Positions 42,207 through 48,770 of a DNA stretch of 48,770 nt are shown here, piece by piece (the first letter of the stretch is position 1; each line of letters begins with the position of its first letter). Source of the DNA: Clostridia bacterium (lineage in GTDB: Bacteria; Bacillota; Clostridia; RUG12999); the NCBI GenBank assembly GCA_017396395.1, contig JAFQMF010000012.1:1-48770 (forward strand), in the 5' to 3' direction. The notes beneath the pieces were generated by a model that was not told the origin of the DNA, made no database searches, and saw only the letters and a program-made list of their open reading frames with translations. Position numbers and translations under genes: made by a program.

Positions 42207-43552
42207 GTAAAACAGCATTTATAGGTTTTGGTGAAGTAAATACACCGATAGATGTAATTGTAAAAAAATGTACAGACGCTGAAAAAGAACTAAAAAACAG
42301 AGGTCTTGACCTTGTATCAGTGTATCCTGTAACAGATGATTACGAGGAAAAGGATATTGCAAAGGCTCTGGACAGCTTAAAGGGCAAGGAGTTTGACAGC
42401 CTTGTAATTGCAATTGCAGGTTGGATTCCTACTCATGCAGTAGTTAAAATAACTGAACAGTATAAGCATCTTCCAATGGTGCTTTGGGGACTTTGCGGAT
42501 GGAAAGAAGATGACAGAATTGTAACAACTGCAGACCAGGCAGGTACAACTGCTATTCGTAAAACATTTGCTGACCTTGGCTACAAATTCAAGTATGTTTA
42601 TGACATTATTGGCCTTCCTTCAAGGGCAGACAAGGTAGTAAGCTTTGTTAAGGCTGCATCCGCTGCTAAATCCCTTCGCAGTGCAAAAGTTGGTATGGCA
42701 GGATATCGAGATATGAATCTTTATGGTACACTTTGTGACGGAAGCTCTCTTAAAAGAGTTGTAGGAACTGAAATCGAAACATTTGAAATGCTTGAAATGA
42801 AGCAGAGATATGACAAGATTACTGATGCTGAGAAAAAAGAAGTAATTGATAATGTTATGTCAAAGTGGAATTTCTTAAAGCCTGCAAAAGAAGAAGGCAA
42901 AATGATGGCTGCAGGATATTATTTAGCAGTTAAACAGCTTATCGAGGAAAGAAAGTACGAAGCTATTTCTTTAAAAGACGTTGACGGTATGAAGAAGCTT
43001 ATCGGTTTTCCTCCTGCTCCTATTTTTATGCTTTTATCAGACTGTGCAGGAGTATCAACAATTCCTGAAAACGACTGTCTTGGAAATGTAACTCAGCTTA
43101 TGGTAAAACATCTTACAGGTCAATGCGGTTTTTACCTTGAATTTTATGAATTCTTTGAAGACAGCGTTCTTGCAGGTGTACCTGACTATGTTCCTGCAGA
43201 GGTAACGGAAGGTGAAACTACTGTAATTCCGGCTGCTTTTGGTGAATTGTCAGAAGGTATATTAAATGTTTCCAAAGTTAAAACGGGTGAGCTTACAATG
43301 AGCAGACTTGTTATGATTGACGGAAAATATTATATGCATCTTATTAAAGGTGAAGGCAAACGTGCACCTAAGTGGGAAGAATGTGGATGGACACAGCCTG
43401 CTCCTCAGCTTCCCGGTCTTGAAATCTTTATGGATGATGTAGAAAAGTTTGCACAGAATGTTATGTGCCAGCACTACATTATTACATATGGTGACAACAG
43501 AGAAGTAATTAAGGACCTTTGCACAATTTTAGATATTGGAATTATTGAATAA
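42203..43552 (+). CDS. L-fucose/L-arabinose isomerase-family protein
   Basis: A 449-residue protein of the FucI/AraA-like superfamily. It has SLVIAIAGWIPTHAVV, PMVLWGLCGWKEDDRIVTTA, and DCLGNVTQLMVKHLTGQ. A C-terminal CQHYIITYGDNREV contains a His in the place of a metal ligand in AraA-like enzymes. It is shorter than FucI (~590) and closer to the unassigned clostridial group. It likely interconverts an aldose and ketose for the coupled FGGY kinase. It overlaps the kinase gene and lies 14 bp from the peptidase. Confidence 0.82.
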   Translation: MSKTAFIGFGEVNTPIDVIVKKCTDAEKELKNRGLDLVSVYPVTDDYEEKDIAKALDSLKGKEFDSLVIAIAGWIPTHAVVKITEQYKHLPMVLWGLCGWKEDDRIVTTADQAGTTAIRKTFADLGYKFKYVYDIIGLPSRADKVVSFVKAASAAKSLRSAKVGMAGYRDMNLYGTLCDGSSLKRVVGTEIETFEMLEMKQRYDKITDAEKKEVIDNVMSKWNFLKPAKEEGKMMAAGYYLAVKQLIEERKYEAISLKDVDGMKKLIGFPPAPIFMLLSDCAGVSTIPENDCLGNVTQLMVKHLTGQCGFYLEFYEFFEDSVLAGVPDYVPAEVTEGETTVIPAAFGELSEGILNVSKVKTGELTMSRLVMIDGKYYMHLIKGEGKRAPKWEECGWTQPAPQLPGLEIFMDDVEKFAQNVMCQHYIITYGDNREVIKDLCTILDIGIIE

Positions 43553-43566
43553 TTATGGTGATATAA

Positions 43567-44700
43567 ATGTTTACAGTTAAAGAGTTTATTGAGAATAATA
43601 AGGAACTTTTATATGATATACATAAAGCTTTATGTTTGATTCCTTCTCCTTCCACAATGGAGGATGCAAGAGCAGTTTACTGCGAAGAATTGCTGAAAGG
43701 TTTTGGATATGAAGAAACATATATCGACAGTGCAAAAAATGTAATCTGCCCTATAAACTGCGAAGGTAGTAATGAAATTACTGTTGTTGTGGCTCATACT
43801 GACACAGTTTTCCCTGATACAGAGCCAATGCCTTTTGTGGAAAAAGATGGTAAAATCTTTTGTCCAGGTGTAGGTGATGATACAGCAAGTCTTGCAATTA
43901 TGCTTATGGTGGCAAAGTATTTTGCCGAAACCGGTTATAAACCGCCTAAAGGTCTTTTACTAGTTTGTAATTCCTGTGAGGAAGGGCTGGGAAACCTTAA
44001 AGGTACACGTACTTTTATGGAAGAATATAAGGGCAGAGTTAAACAATTTCTTTCCCTTGACAGCGATATTAAATTTATCTCTGCAGTATGTGTAGGATCT
44101 CACAGATATAAAGTAAAGGTATCTACAACAGGGGGCCATTCATGGCAGGCATTTGGTAATAAAAATGCTATTGCTATGGCAAGCGAGATTATTGGTAAAA
44201 TCTATTCAATAGAGCTTCCAAAAATCGGCAACTATAAGACCTCATATAACGTTGGTATTATTTCAGGAGGTACTTCTATAAATACTATTGCACAAAGTGC
44301 AGAATTTTTGTGTGAATATCGCTCTGAAAGTATTGAATGTCTTGAATATATGAAAAAGGGGTTTGAAGATATATTCAATAATGCTAATGAGGATGATGTA
44401 AAAGTAGATTACGAGCTTATTGCTGAGCGTCCTTGTGGAACAAATGGTGTTTACGAAAAAGGGGAGTATCTTATTCCTCTTTGCACACAAACTATTAAAA
44501 AAGTTGCGGGTGTTGAAGTTGGTTTCAGGTCAGCATCTACTGATTGCAATATTCCTTTGTCAATGGGTGTTCCGGCTATTTGCATTGGAGTTTATTATGG
44601 CGGAGGAGCTCACACAAGAGAAGAATATGTTATAAAAGACAGTTTACCTCTTGGTTTTGAAATTGCAGTTGAAACTTTAGGGAAAATGTTAGAATTATAA
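43567..44700 (+). CDS. M20-family metallopeptidase
   Basis: A 377-residue di-zinc hydrolase. It has VVVAHTDTVFPDT with the first His ligand, GVGDDTASLAIMLMVAKYF with the bridging Asp, NSCEEGLGNLKGT with the catalytic Glu pair, and a C-terminal GGAHTREE with the last His. The dimerisation domain (STTGGHSW region) is present. M20 enzymes cleave terminal amino acids or N-acyl groups. Among sugar genes it may deacylate an N-acyl amino sugar or release an amino acid from a conjugate (inference). Confidence 0.88.
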   Translation: MFTVKEFIENNKELLYDIHKALCLIPSPSTMEDARAVYCEELLKGFGYEETYIDSAKNVICPINCEGSNEITVVVAHTDTVFPDTEPMPFVEKDGKIFCPGVGDDTASLAIMLMVAKYFAETGYKPPKGLLLVCNSCEEGLGNLKGTRTFMEEYKGRVKQFLSLDSDIKFISAVCVGSHRYKVKVSTTGGHSWQAFGNKNAIAMASEIIGKIYSIELPKIGNYKTSYNVGIISGGTSINTIAQSAEFLCEYRSESIECLEYMKKGFEDIFNNANEDDVKVDYELIAERPCGTNGVYEKGEYLIPLCTQTIKKVAGVEVGFRSASTDCNIPLSMGVPAICIGVYYGGGAHTREEYVIKDSLPLGFEIAVETLGKMLEL

Positions 44701-44713
44701 AGGGTGATATAAT

Positions 44714-46000
44714 ATGAAATTTACAGCAGTAGGTGACGCAATTATTCAAAAAAGAATTCCAGGAGATGATATAAGCTACTCACAACTTACTGATTATATA
44801 AATCAGGGTGATGCCAGATTTTTTAATCTGGAAACTACTCTTTTTGAAAAAGGGGAGTGCTATGCATCCCAGTTCAGCGGTGGTACATATCTTCGTACAA
44901 CCCCAAAGGCACTTGATGATTTAATACCATATGGATTTAATCTTACAAGCTTTAACAATAATCATTGTATGGATTTTTCCTATGACGGACTGTTAAAAAC
45001 TCTTGACAGTGTTGAAAAATCGGGACTTGTTCATGCGGGAGTTGGCAGAAGCTTAGAAGAAGCGTCCTGCCCGAAATATCTTAAAACAGATAAAGGTACA
45101 GTAGCACTTATTTCATTTAATACAACCTTTGAAGCTTGTACAATTGCCGGTGACCCCGCTCCTTTTGTTCCTGCAAGACCTGGTGTTAACGGACTTACTA
45201 TTGAAGATTATATATCTGTTTCCGAAGCTGAATTTAATCATTTAAAAGAGCTTGCTGACAGTACAGGAGTAAATGATAACGAAAAAATTCTTATCAGAGA
45301 AGGATATTCTCTTGGTGATACAGGTGACGAATTTTCTTTTGGAAAGACCAAGTTCATTAAAGGAGAAAAAAATCAAGTCATTCAGAAGGTTAAAAAAGCT
45401 GACCTTATCCGTGCTGAAAAAGCAATAAAAGAAGCAAAGGAAAAGGCGGATGAAGTTATTATTTCTCTTCATACGCACCAGATTTTTGGTGAGTATAAAG
45501 AAACAGTACCACCTGTATTGGAAGAATTTTCAAGATTTTGCATTGATTGTGGTGCAACTGCAGTAATAGGTCATGGTCCTCACCTTTTAAGAGGCATTGA
45601 AATTTATAAGGAATGTCCTATTTTCTATTCTCTTGGAGATTTTATATTACAGCTTTACGGAGTTGAATATGCTCCAGCAGACTTTTATGCAAAATACGGG
45701 CTTACTCCTGATGTTGGCGTACAAAATCTTTTAAAAACACGTTCAAAGAATTTTACAATAGGTCTTATGGAGCAAAGAGTAATGTTTCAGTCTGTAATTC
45801 CTTATTGGGAAACTGAAAACGGCAAGCTCAAATTCTTAGAACTTCTTCCAATTGAGCTTTTAATGCAAGGAGAAGAAAATACTCAGGGACTTCCCAGAAT
45901 AGCGGAGGATACTGCATTTATGGATAAGCTTGCGGATATGTCGGCGCAGTATGGCACAAAAATTATTTTACAAGATGGAAAATACATTGTTAAATGGTAA
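44714..46000 (+). CDS. CapA-like metallophosphoesterase-family protein
   Basis: A 428-residue PGA_cap/CapA-family protein. It has FTAVGDAIIQKR, FFNLETTLFEKG, TSFNNNHCMDFSYDGL, ISLHTHQIFGEY, VIGHGPHLLRGIEIY and YSLGDFIL, all typical of the fold. No signal peptide or membrane anchor is present, unlike CapA of poly-gamma-glutamate synthases, and no capB or capC is nearby. A cytoplasmic hydrolase role in the operon is therefore more likely than capsule synthesis. Confidence 0.85.
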   Translation: MKFTAVGDAIIQKRIPGDDISYSQLTDYINQGDARFFNLETTLFEKGECYASQFSGGTYLRTTPKALDDLIPYGFNLTSFNNNHCMDFSYDGLLKTLDSVEKSGLVHAGVGRSLEEASCPKYLKTDKGTVALISFNTTFEACTIAGDPAPFVPARPGVNGLTIEDYISVSEAEFNHLKELADSTGVNDNEKILIREGYSLGDTGDEFSFGKTKFIKGEKNQVIQKVKKADLIRAEKAIKEAKEKADEVIISLHTHQIFGEYKETVPPVLEEFSRFCIDCGATAVIGHGPHLLRGIEIYKECPIFYSLGDFILQLYGVEYAPADFYAKYGLTPDVGVQNLLKTRSKNFTIGLMEQRVMFQSVIPYWETENGKLKFLELLPIELLMQGEENTQGLPRIAEDTAFMDKLADMSAQYGTKIILQDGKYIVKW

Positions 46001-46025
46001 ATTTTTATAAAGAAGGGAAAGTAAT

Positions 46026-47246
46026 ATGATTACCCTAAAAGAAGCAGAAATACTTAAAGATGTTCATTCAGATATACGTGGAGAGCTTTTTATCGAAGCA
46101 CTCAAAATGGAAAAAGAAGGACAGAAGGTTCTTAAACTTAATACAGGAAATCCCGGCTCTTTCGGTTTTGGGATGCCGGATAGTATAAAAAATGCACTTG
46201 TAAGTAATATTGACAAATCAGTTCCTTATTGTGATTATCGCGGTATGCTTCAGGCAAGAGAGGCTATTTGTCGTTTTCACAATGAAGGTGGCATAAAAAA
46301 GCTTACTCCTGACGATATTTTTATTACAAATGGTGTCAGTGAAGGGGTATCGATGCTTACAACAGCATTTATAAATCCCGGAGACGAAGTGCTTTTACCC
46401 ACACCCTGTTATCCGCTATGGTCTAACTGCGTTAAGATTGCAGGAGGTGTTCCTGTATATTATAAGTGTGATGAAGAAAAAGATTGGAATCCTTCTGTAG
46501 GAGACATTGAAAGTAAGATTACAAGTAAAACAAAGGCAGTGCTTATAATTAATCCCAACAATCCTACAGGTGCTTTATATTCTGAAGATATTGTAAAGGA
46601 AATTGTTGAAGTTGCAGAAAAAAATAATCTTGTTATTTTTTCGGACGAAATTTATGATAGACTTTTATATGATGGTAAAGTCTTTACATCTACCGGAAAG
46701 TTTGCTAAAGAAGATACAGTTGTTGTTACTACAAACGGACTTTCCAAATCACATAGTGTGTGCGGCTTTAGGTGTGGCTGGATGGCGATTTCAGGTAATG
46801 AAAAAGCAAAAGCAGGTCTTATTAATGGTATTATGAAAATTGCTACTATGCGTCTTTGCTCAAATGCAATTATGCAGCTTGCAATTCCTGAGGCACTTTC
46901 TGACATGGAATATCCTCATAGCTTAACACAACCAGGCGGAAGATTATATCAGCAGCGTAAAGCTGTTAAAGAGGCACTTGCAAAAGCAAAACATATTTCT
47001 GCAGTTACTAATATGGGAGCTTTTTATATGTTTGCTAAAGTGGATTTTAAGGGAAAGGAAGTTACTGATGACAGAAAGTTCTGTATGGATCTTTTGCATA
47101 GTAAAAAAATTCTTGTAATGCCGGGCAGTTGCTTTAATTATGAAACTCCTGACCATTTCAGAATTGTTATGCTTCCAGAGGAAGATATAATAGGAGAAGC
47201 AATTGAAAAAATTGATGATTTCTTTGATGAATATATAAATAAATAA
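46026..47246 (+). CDS. Class I/II PLP aminotransferase (AlaA/AspC-like)
   Basis: A 406-residue fold-type I aminotransferase. It has LKLNTGNPGSFGFGMPD, YCDYRGMLQAREAICRFH, INPNNPTGALY, FSDEIYDRLLYDG and TTNGLSKSHSVCGFRCGWM with the Schiff-base Lys. The family includes alanine and aspartate aminotransferases. It ends the six-gene operon, followed by a terminator. GAAGGGAAAG precedes the ATG. Amino donor and acceptor are not resolved. Confidence 0.9.
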   Translation: MITLKEAEILKDVHSDIRGELFIEALKMEKEGQKVLKLNTGNPGSFGFGMPDSIKNALVSNIDKSVPYCDYRGMLQAREAICRFHNEGGIKKLTPDDIFITNGVSEGVSMLTTAFINPGDEVLLPTPCYPLWSNCVKIAGGVPVYYKCDEEKDWNPSVGDIESKITSKTKAVLIINPNNPTGALYSEDIVKEIVEVAEKNNLVIFSDEIYDRLLYDGKVFTSTGKFAKEDTVVVTTNGLSKSHSVCGFRCGWMAISGNEKAKAGLINGIMKIATMRLCSNAIMQLAIPEALSDMEYPHSLTQPGGRLYQQRKAVKEALAKAKHISAVTNMGAFYMFAKVDFKGKEVTDDRKFCMDLLHSKKILVMPGSCFNYETPDHFRIVMLPEEDIIGEAIEKIDDFFDEYINK

Positions 47247-47251
47247 CTATC

Positions 47252-47288
47252 AAAACACCTTGTGTTATTATAAAACAGGGTGTTTTTT
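47252..47288 (+). terminator. Terminator of the six-gene operon
   Basis: A near-perfect 12-bp stem (AAAACACCTTGT 47252-47263, ACAGGGTGTTTT 47275-47286) followed by TTT. Confidence 0.85.
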
Positions 47289-47391
47289 TATAAAAAAATA
47301 ATTTGAGTTTCAAGATAATTAAAGAAAAACAGAGAAAAATCGAGAAAATAGAAGTTTTAAAATTGCAAATTAAAATATTTAAGAAAAAGTA

Positions 47392-47420
47392 TTGACAATA
47401 AAGATTGTATGTGATATAAT
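47392..47420 (+). promoter_or_regulatory. Promoter of rplM-rpsI
   Basis: TTGACA (47392-47397), 17-bp spacer, TATAAT (47415-47420), consensus at both boxes. The leader 47427-47493 contains GTGCCCGCCAAGGGATGC, which could be an L13 autoregulatory element, but I cannot confirm it. Confidence 0.85.
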
Positions 47421-47493
47421 ATCATCTGTTAAAAATTATTAGTAATTAAATTGTGCCCGCCAAGGGATGCAAAACAAAATGGAGGAAAAGATT

Positions 47494-47931
47494 ATGTCAA
47501 CATTTATGGCAAATAATGCCAACGTTGAAAGAAAATGGTATATTGTTGATGCTGCAGGTAAGCCTCTTGGCCGTGTAGCTGCAACTGCTGCTATGATTCT
47601 TCGCGGAAAGCATAAACCTACTTTTACACCTCACGTTGATTGTGGTGACCATGTTATCATTATCAATGCTGAAAAGGCTGTACTTACAGGTAAGAAATTA
47701 ACAGATAAGTACCACATTCATCATACAGGCTGGATTGGCGGTCTTAAGATGGTACAGTACAAAGAACTTATGGCTAAAAAGCCTGAACTGGCTATGACAT
47801 ACGCAGTTGAAGGTATGCTTCCAAGCACTACACTTGGCAGAAAAGCTGCTACAAGACTTCGTGTATATCAGGGCGCTAAACATGAACATGATGCTCAGAA
47901 GCCTGAAGCATGGACACAGGAAATTAAGTAA
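47494..47931 (+). CDS. rplM: 50S ribosomal protein L13
   Basis: 145 residues, normal for L13. It has [39 protein letters not shown] and [17 protein letters not shown] 47494 has GGAGGA 7 bp upstream; an earlier in-frame ATG (47467) would add nine residues and hide that site. It forms the classic rplM-rpsI pair with the next gene (14-bp gap). Confidence 0.97.
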   Translation: MSTFMANNANVERKWYIVDAAGKPLGRVAATAAMILRGKHKPTFTPHVDCGDHVIIINAEKAVLTGKKLTDKYHIHHTGWIGGLKMVQYKELMAKKPELAMTYAVEGMLPSTTLGRKAATRLRVYQGAKHEHDAQKPEAWTQEIK

Positions 47932-47945
47932 GGAGGGATAGAACA

Positions 47946-48341
47946 ATGGCAAACATTCAGTATTATGGAACAGGTAGAAGAAAAAGTTCTGTCGCTCGTG
48001 TAAGACTTGTACCCGGTAAGGGCGACATTAAAATTAACAACAGAAGCTTAGATGATTATTTCGGACTTGAAACTCTTAAGGTTATCGTTAAGCAGCCTCT
48101 TGTTGCTACAGGCACAGAAGGTAAGTTTGATGTTATTGTTAAAGTACAGGGCGGTGGCTTCACAGGTCAGGCTGGTGCTATTAGACACGGCGTTGCAAGA
48201 GCTCTTTTAAAGGTAGATGAAGAAAGCTACAGAACAGTACTTAAAAAGGCTGGATATCTTACTCGTGATCCTCGTATGAAGGAAAGAAAGAAATACGGTC
48301 TTAAAGCTGCTCGTAGAGCTCCTCAGTTCTCAAAGAGATAA
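47946..48341 (+). CDS. rpsI: 30S ribosomal protein S9
   Basis: 131 residues. It has [60 protein letters not shown] and the invariant C-terminal FSKR tail that reaches the P-site tRNA. AGGAGG precedes the ATG. It is complete and followed by a strong terminator. Confidence 0.98.
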   Translation: MANIQYYGTGRRKSSVARVRLVPGKGDIKINNRSLDDYFGLETLKVIVKQPLVATGTEGKFDVIVKVQGGGFTGQAGAIRHGVARALLKVDEESYRTVLKKAGYLTRDPRMKERKKYGLKAARRAPQFSKR

Positions 48342-48357
48342 TTATTGGTTATCATTT

Positions 48358-48386
48358 ATCCCACAACTTCGGTTGTGGGATTTTTT
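48358..48386 (+). terminator. Terminator of rplM-rpsI
   Basis: Perfect 10-bp stem (ATCCCACAAC / GTTGTGGGAT) capped by a TTCG tetraloop and followed by TTTTT. Confidence 0.95.
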
Positions 48387-48484
48387 ATGTCCATTTGTCG
48401 CAAATGGTTTGAAAGTTTAAAAATCTTTACTGTTGCAGACCTTGAAACGGAAAGAGATACACCAACTTGGTAAAATAAAAATAA

Positions 48485-48518
48485 GACTATCAGCACGAAA
48501 CTGATAGTCTATTTTTTA
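48485..48518. terminator. Terminator hairpin downstream of the cat gene
   Basis: Perfect 9-bp stem (GACTATCAG 48485-48493, CTGATAGTC 48501-48509) with T-rich sequence on both sides (TATTTTTTA on plus, TTATTTTTATTTT on minus). It lies 66 bp beyond the cat stop on the minus strand, so it is likely the cat terminator. A 28-codon plus-strand frame before it (48387-48473) is not recognised. Confidence 0.7.
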
Positions 48519-48575
48519 TTGTTTTTCTCATATTACATTTTAAATGTTTTAGTTCGACAAATTGGAATTTATATT

Positions 48576-48770
48576 TCAGCCAAAATGGTCAATGTGTTTT
48601 TGGAGCTTCTCGACGAACAGGCCGACGTGATATCCGTCGCAAACAGCGTGATGTACCTGTATTGCGAGTGGAAGCATGCGTTTACCTTCCCGCTCAAAGT
48701 ATTTTCCCAATGTGAAAATCGGTAACAAGAAATGTCCGTCATCAAAAATGTTTATGTTGAACCCGGTAAA
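48576..48770 (-). CDS. catA: Chloramphenicol acetyltransferase, C-terminal part (cut by window end)
   Basis: On the minus strand, the frame is open from 48770 and gives 64 residues to the stop at 48578-48576. It has FTRFNINIFDDGHFLLPIFT, LGKYFEREGK, and LPLAIQVHHAVCDGYHVGLF with the catalytic His of type A chloramphenicol acetyltransferases (family motif QVHHAVCDGxH). The enzyme transfers acetyl from acetyl-CoA to chloramphenicol. Base composition differs from the neighbours (33 G/C of 60 at 48601-48660 against 21 of 60 at 46081-46140), which suggests acquisition by transfer. The N-terminal two thirds lie outside the window. Confidence 0.9.
   Translation of the reverse strand, partial: FTGFNINIFDDGHFLLPIFTLGKYFEREGKRMLPLAIQVHHAVCDGYHVGLFVEKLQKHIDHFG

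Noticed and set aside
44714..46000. Poly-gamma-glutamate capsule synthesis
   Set aside because: The CapA-like protein has no membrane anchor and no capB or capC gene is nearby.
48519..48725. 68-residue plus-strand open frame
   Set aside because: It is antisense to the cat gene, whose motifs are unmistakable.

Overview
The window is low-GC, Gram-positive-type chromosomal DNA. AGGAGG-like ribosome binding sites, TTGACA/TATAAT promoters with 17-bp spacers, a large Bacillus-type SRP RNA, and a piece of the spore-coat ATPase SpoIVA point to an endospore-forming member of the Clostridia (Firmicutes), probably gut-associated; no species can be named from this sequence alone.

Layout. (1) 1-850: the 3' end of a large serine recombinase, then a spoIVA gene reduced to its last ~92 codons. 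This looks like the edge of a mobile element inserted inside spoIVA. (2) 1017-3498: an amino-acid ABC importer (lipoprotein, permease, ATPase) with its own promoter and terminators. (3) 3568-21398: a long exopolysaccharide (EPS) locus. It opens with a Wzz/CpsC-type regulator, a BY-kinase with a YGYK-repeat tail and a PHP phosphatase. It continues with a DegT aminotransferase, an initiating sugar-phosphate transferase, two ATP-grasp ligases, three GT4 glycosyltransferases, a Wzy-like polymerase, an FKP-type fucokinase/GDP-fucose pyrophosphorylase, UDP-glucose dehydrogenase, an rfbC remnant and UDP-glucuronate 4-epimerase. (4) 21416-25052: SRP RNA, TtcA-like tRNA thiolase, RsuA-type pseudouridine synthase, a 34-aa membrane peptide, a GH3 lipoprotein and a YbaK/ProX-type deacylase. 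(5) 25056-30375, minus strand: a P2A ATPase under a yybP-ykoY (Mn2+) riboswitch, an operon of SIS isomerase, YjbQ and FSA-type transaldolase, and a decayed aspartase. (6) 30413-33020: a LysR regulator and a neutral-ceramidase-like protein. (7) 33147-40011: a second EPS block with GT2, Wzx-like flippase, a third ATP-grasp ligase, a VioA-like aminotransferase, RmlA and RmlB. (8) 40069-47288: a tight operon of TIM-like isomerase, FGGY kinase, FucI-like isomerase, M20 peptidase, CapA-like protein and class I aminotransferase. (9) 47392-48386: rplM-rpsI. (10) 48387-48770: a GC-richer tail holding the 3' end of a chloramphenicol acetyltransferase gene.

How it fits together. The two EPS blocks complement each other: the polymerase and initiating transferase are in the first, the flippase and dTDP-sugar genes in the second. 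Together they could make a Wzx/Wzy-dependent polysaccharide with uronic acids, fucose (or a related sugar) and a 4-amino-4,6-dideoxy sugar. Three ATP-grasp ligases near two aminotransferases and a uronate pathway suggest amide-linked decoration (inference). Blocks 5 and 8 look like uncharacterised sugar-phosphate pathways. The most striking feature is the recombinase/spoIVA junction, a candidate sporulation-gene intervening element.
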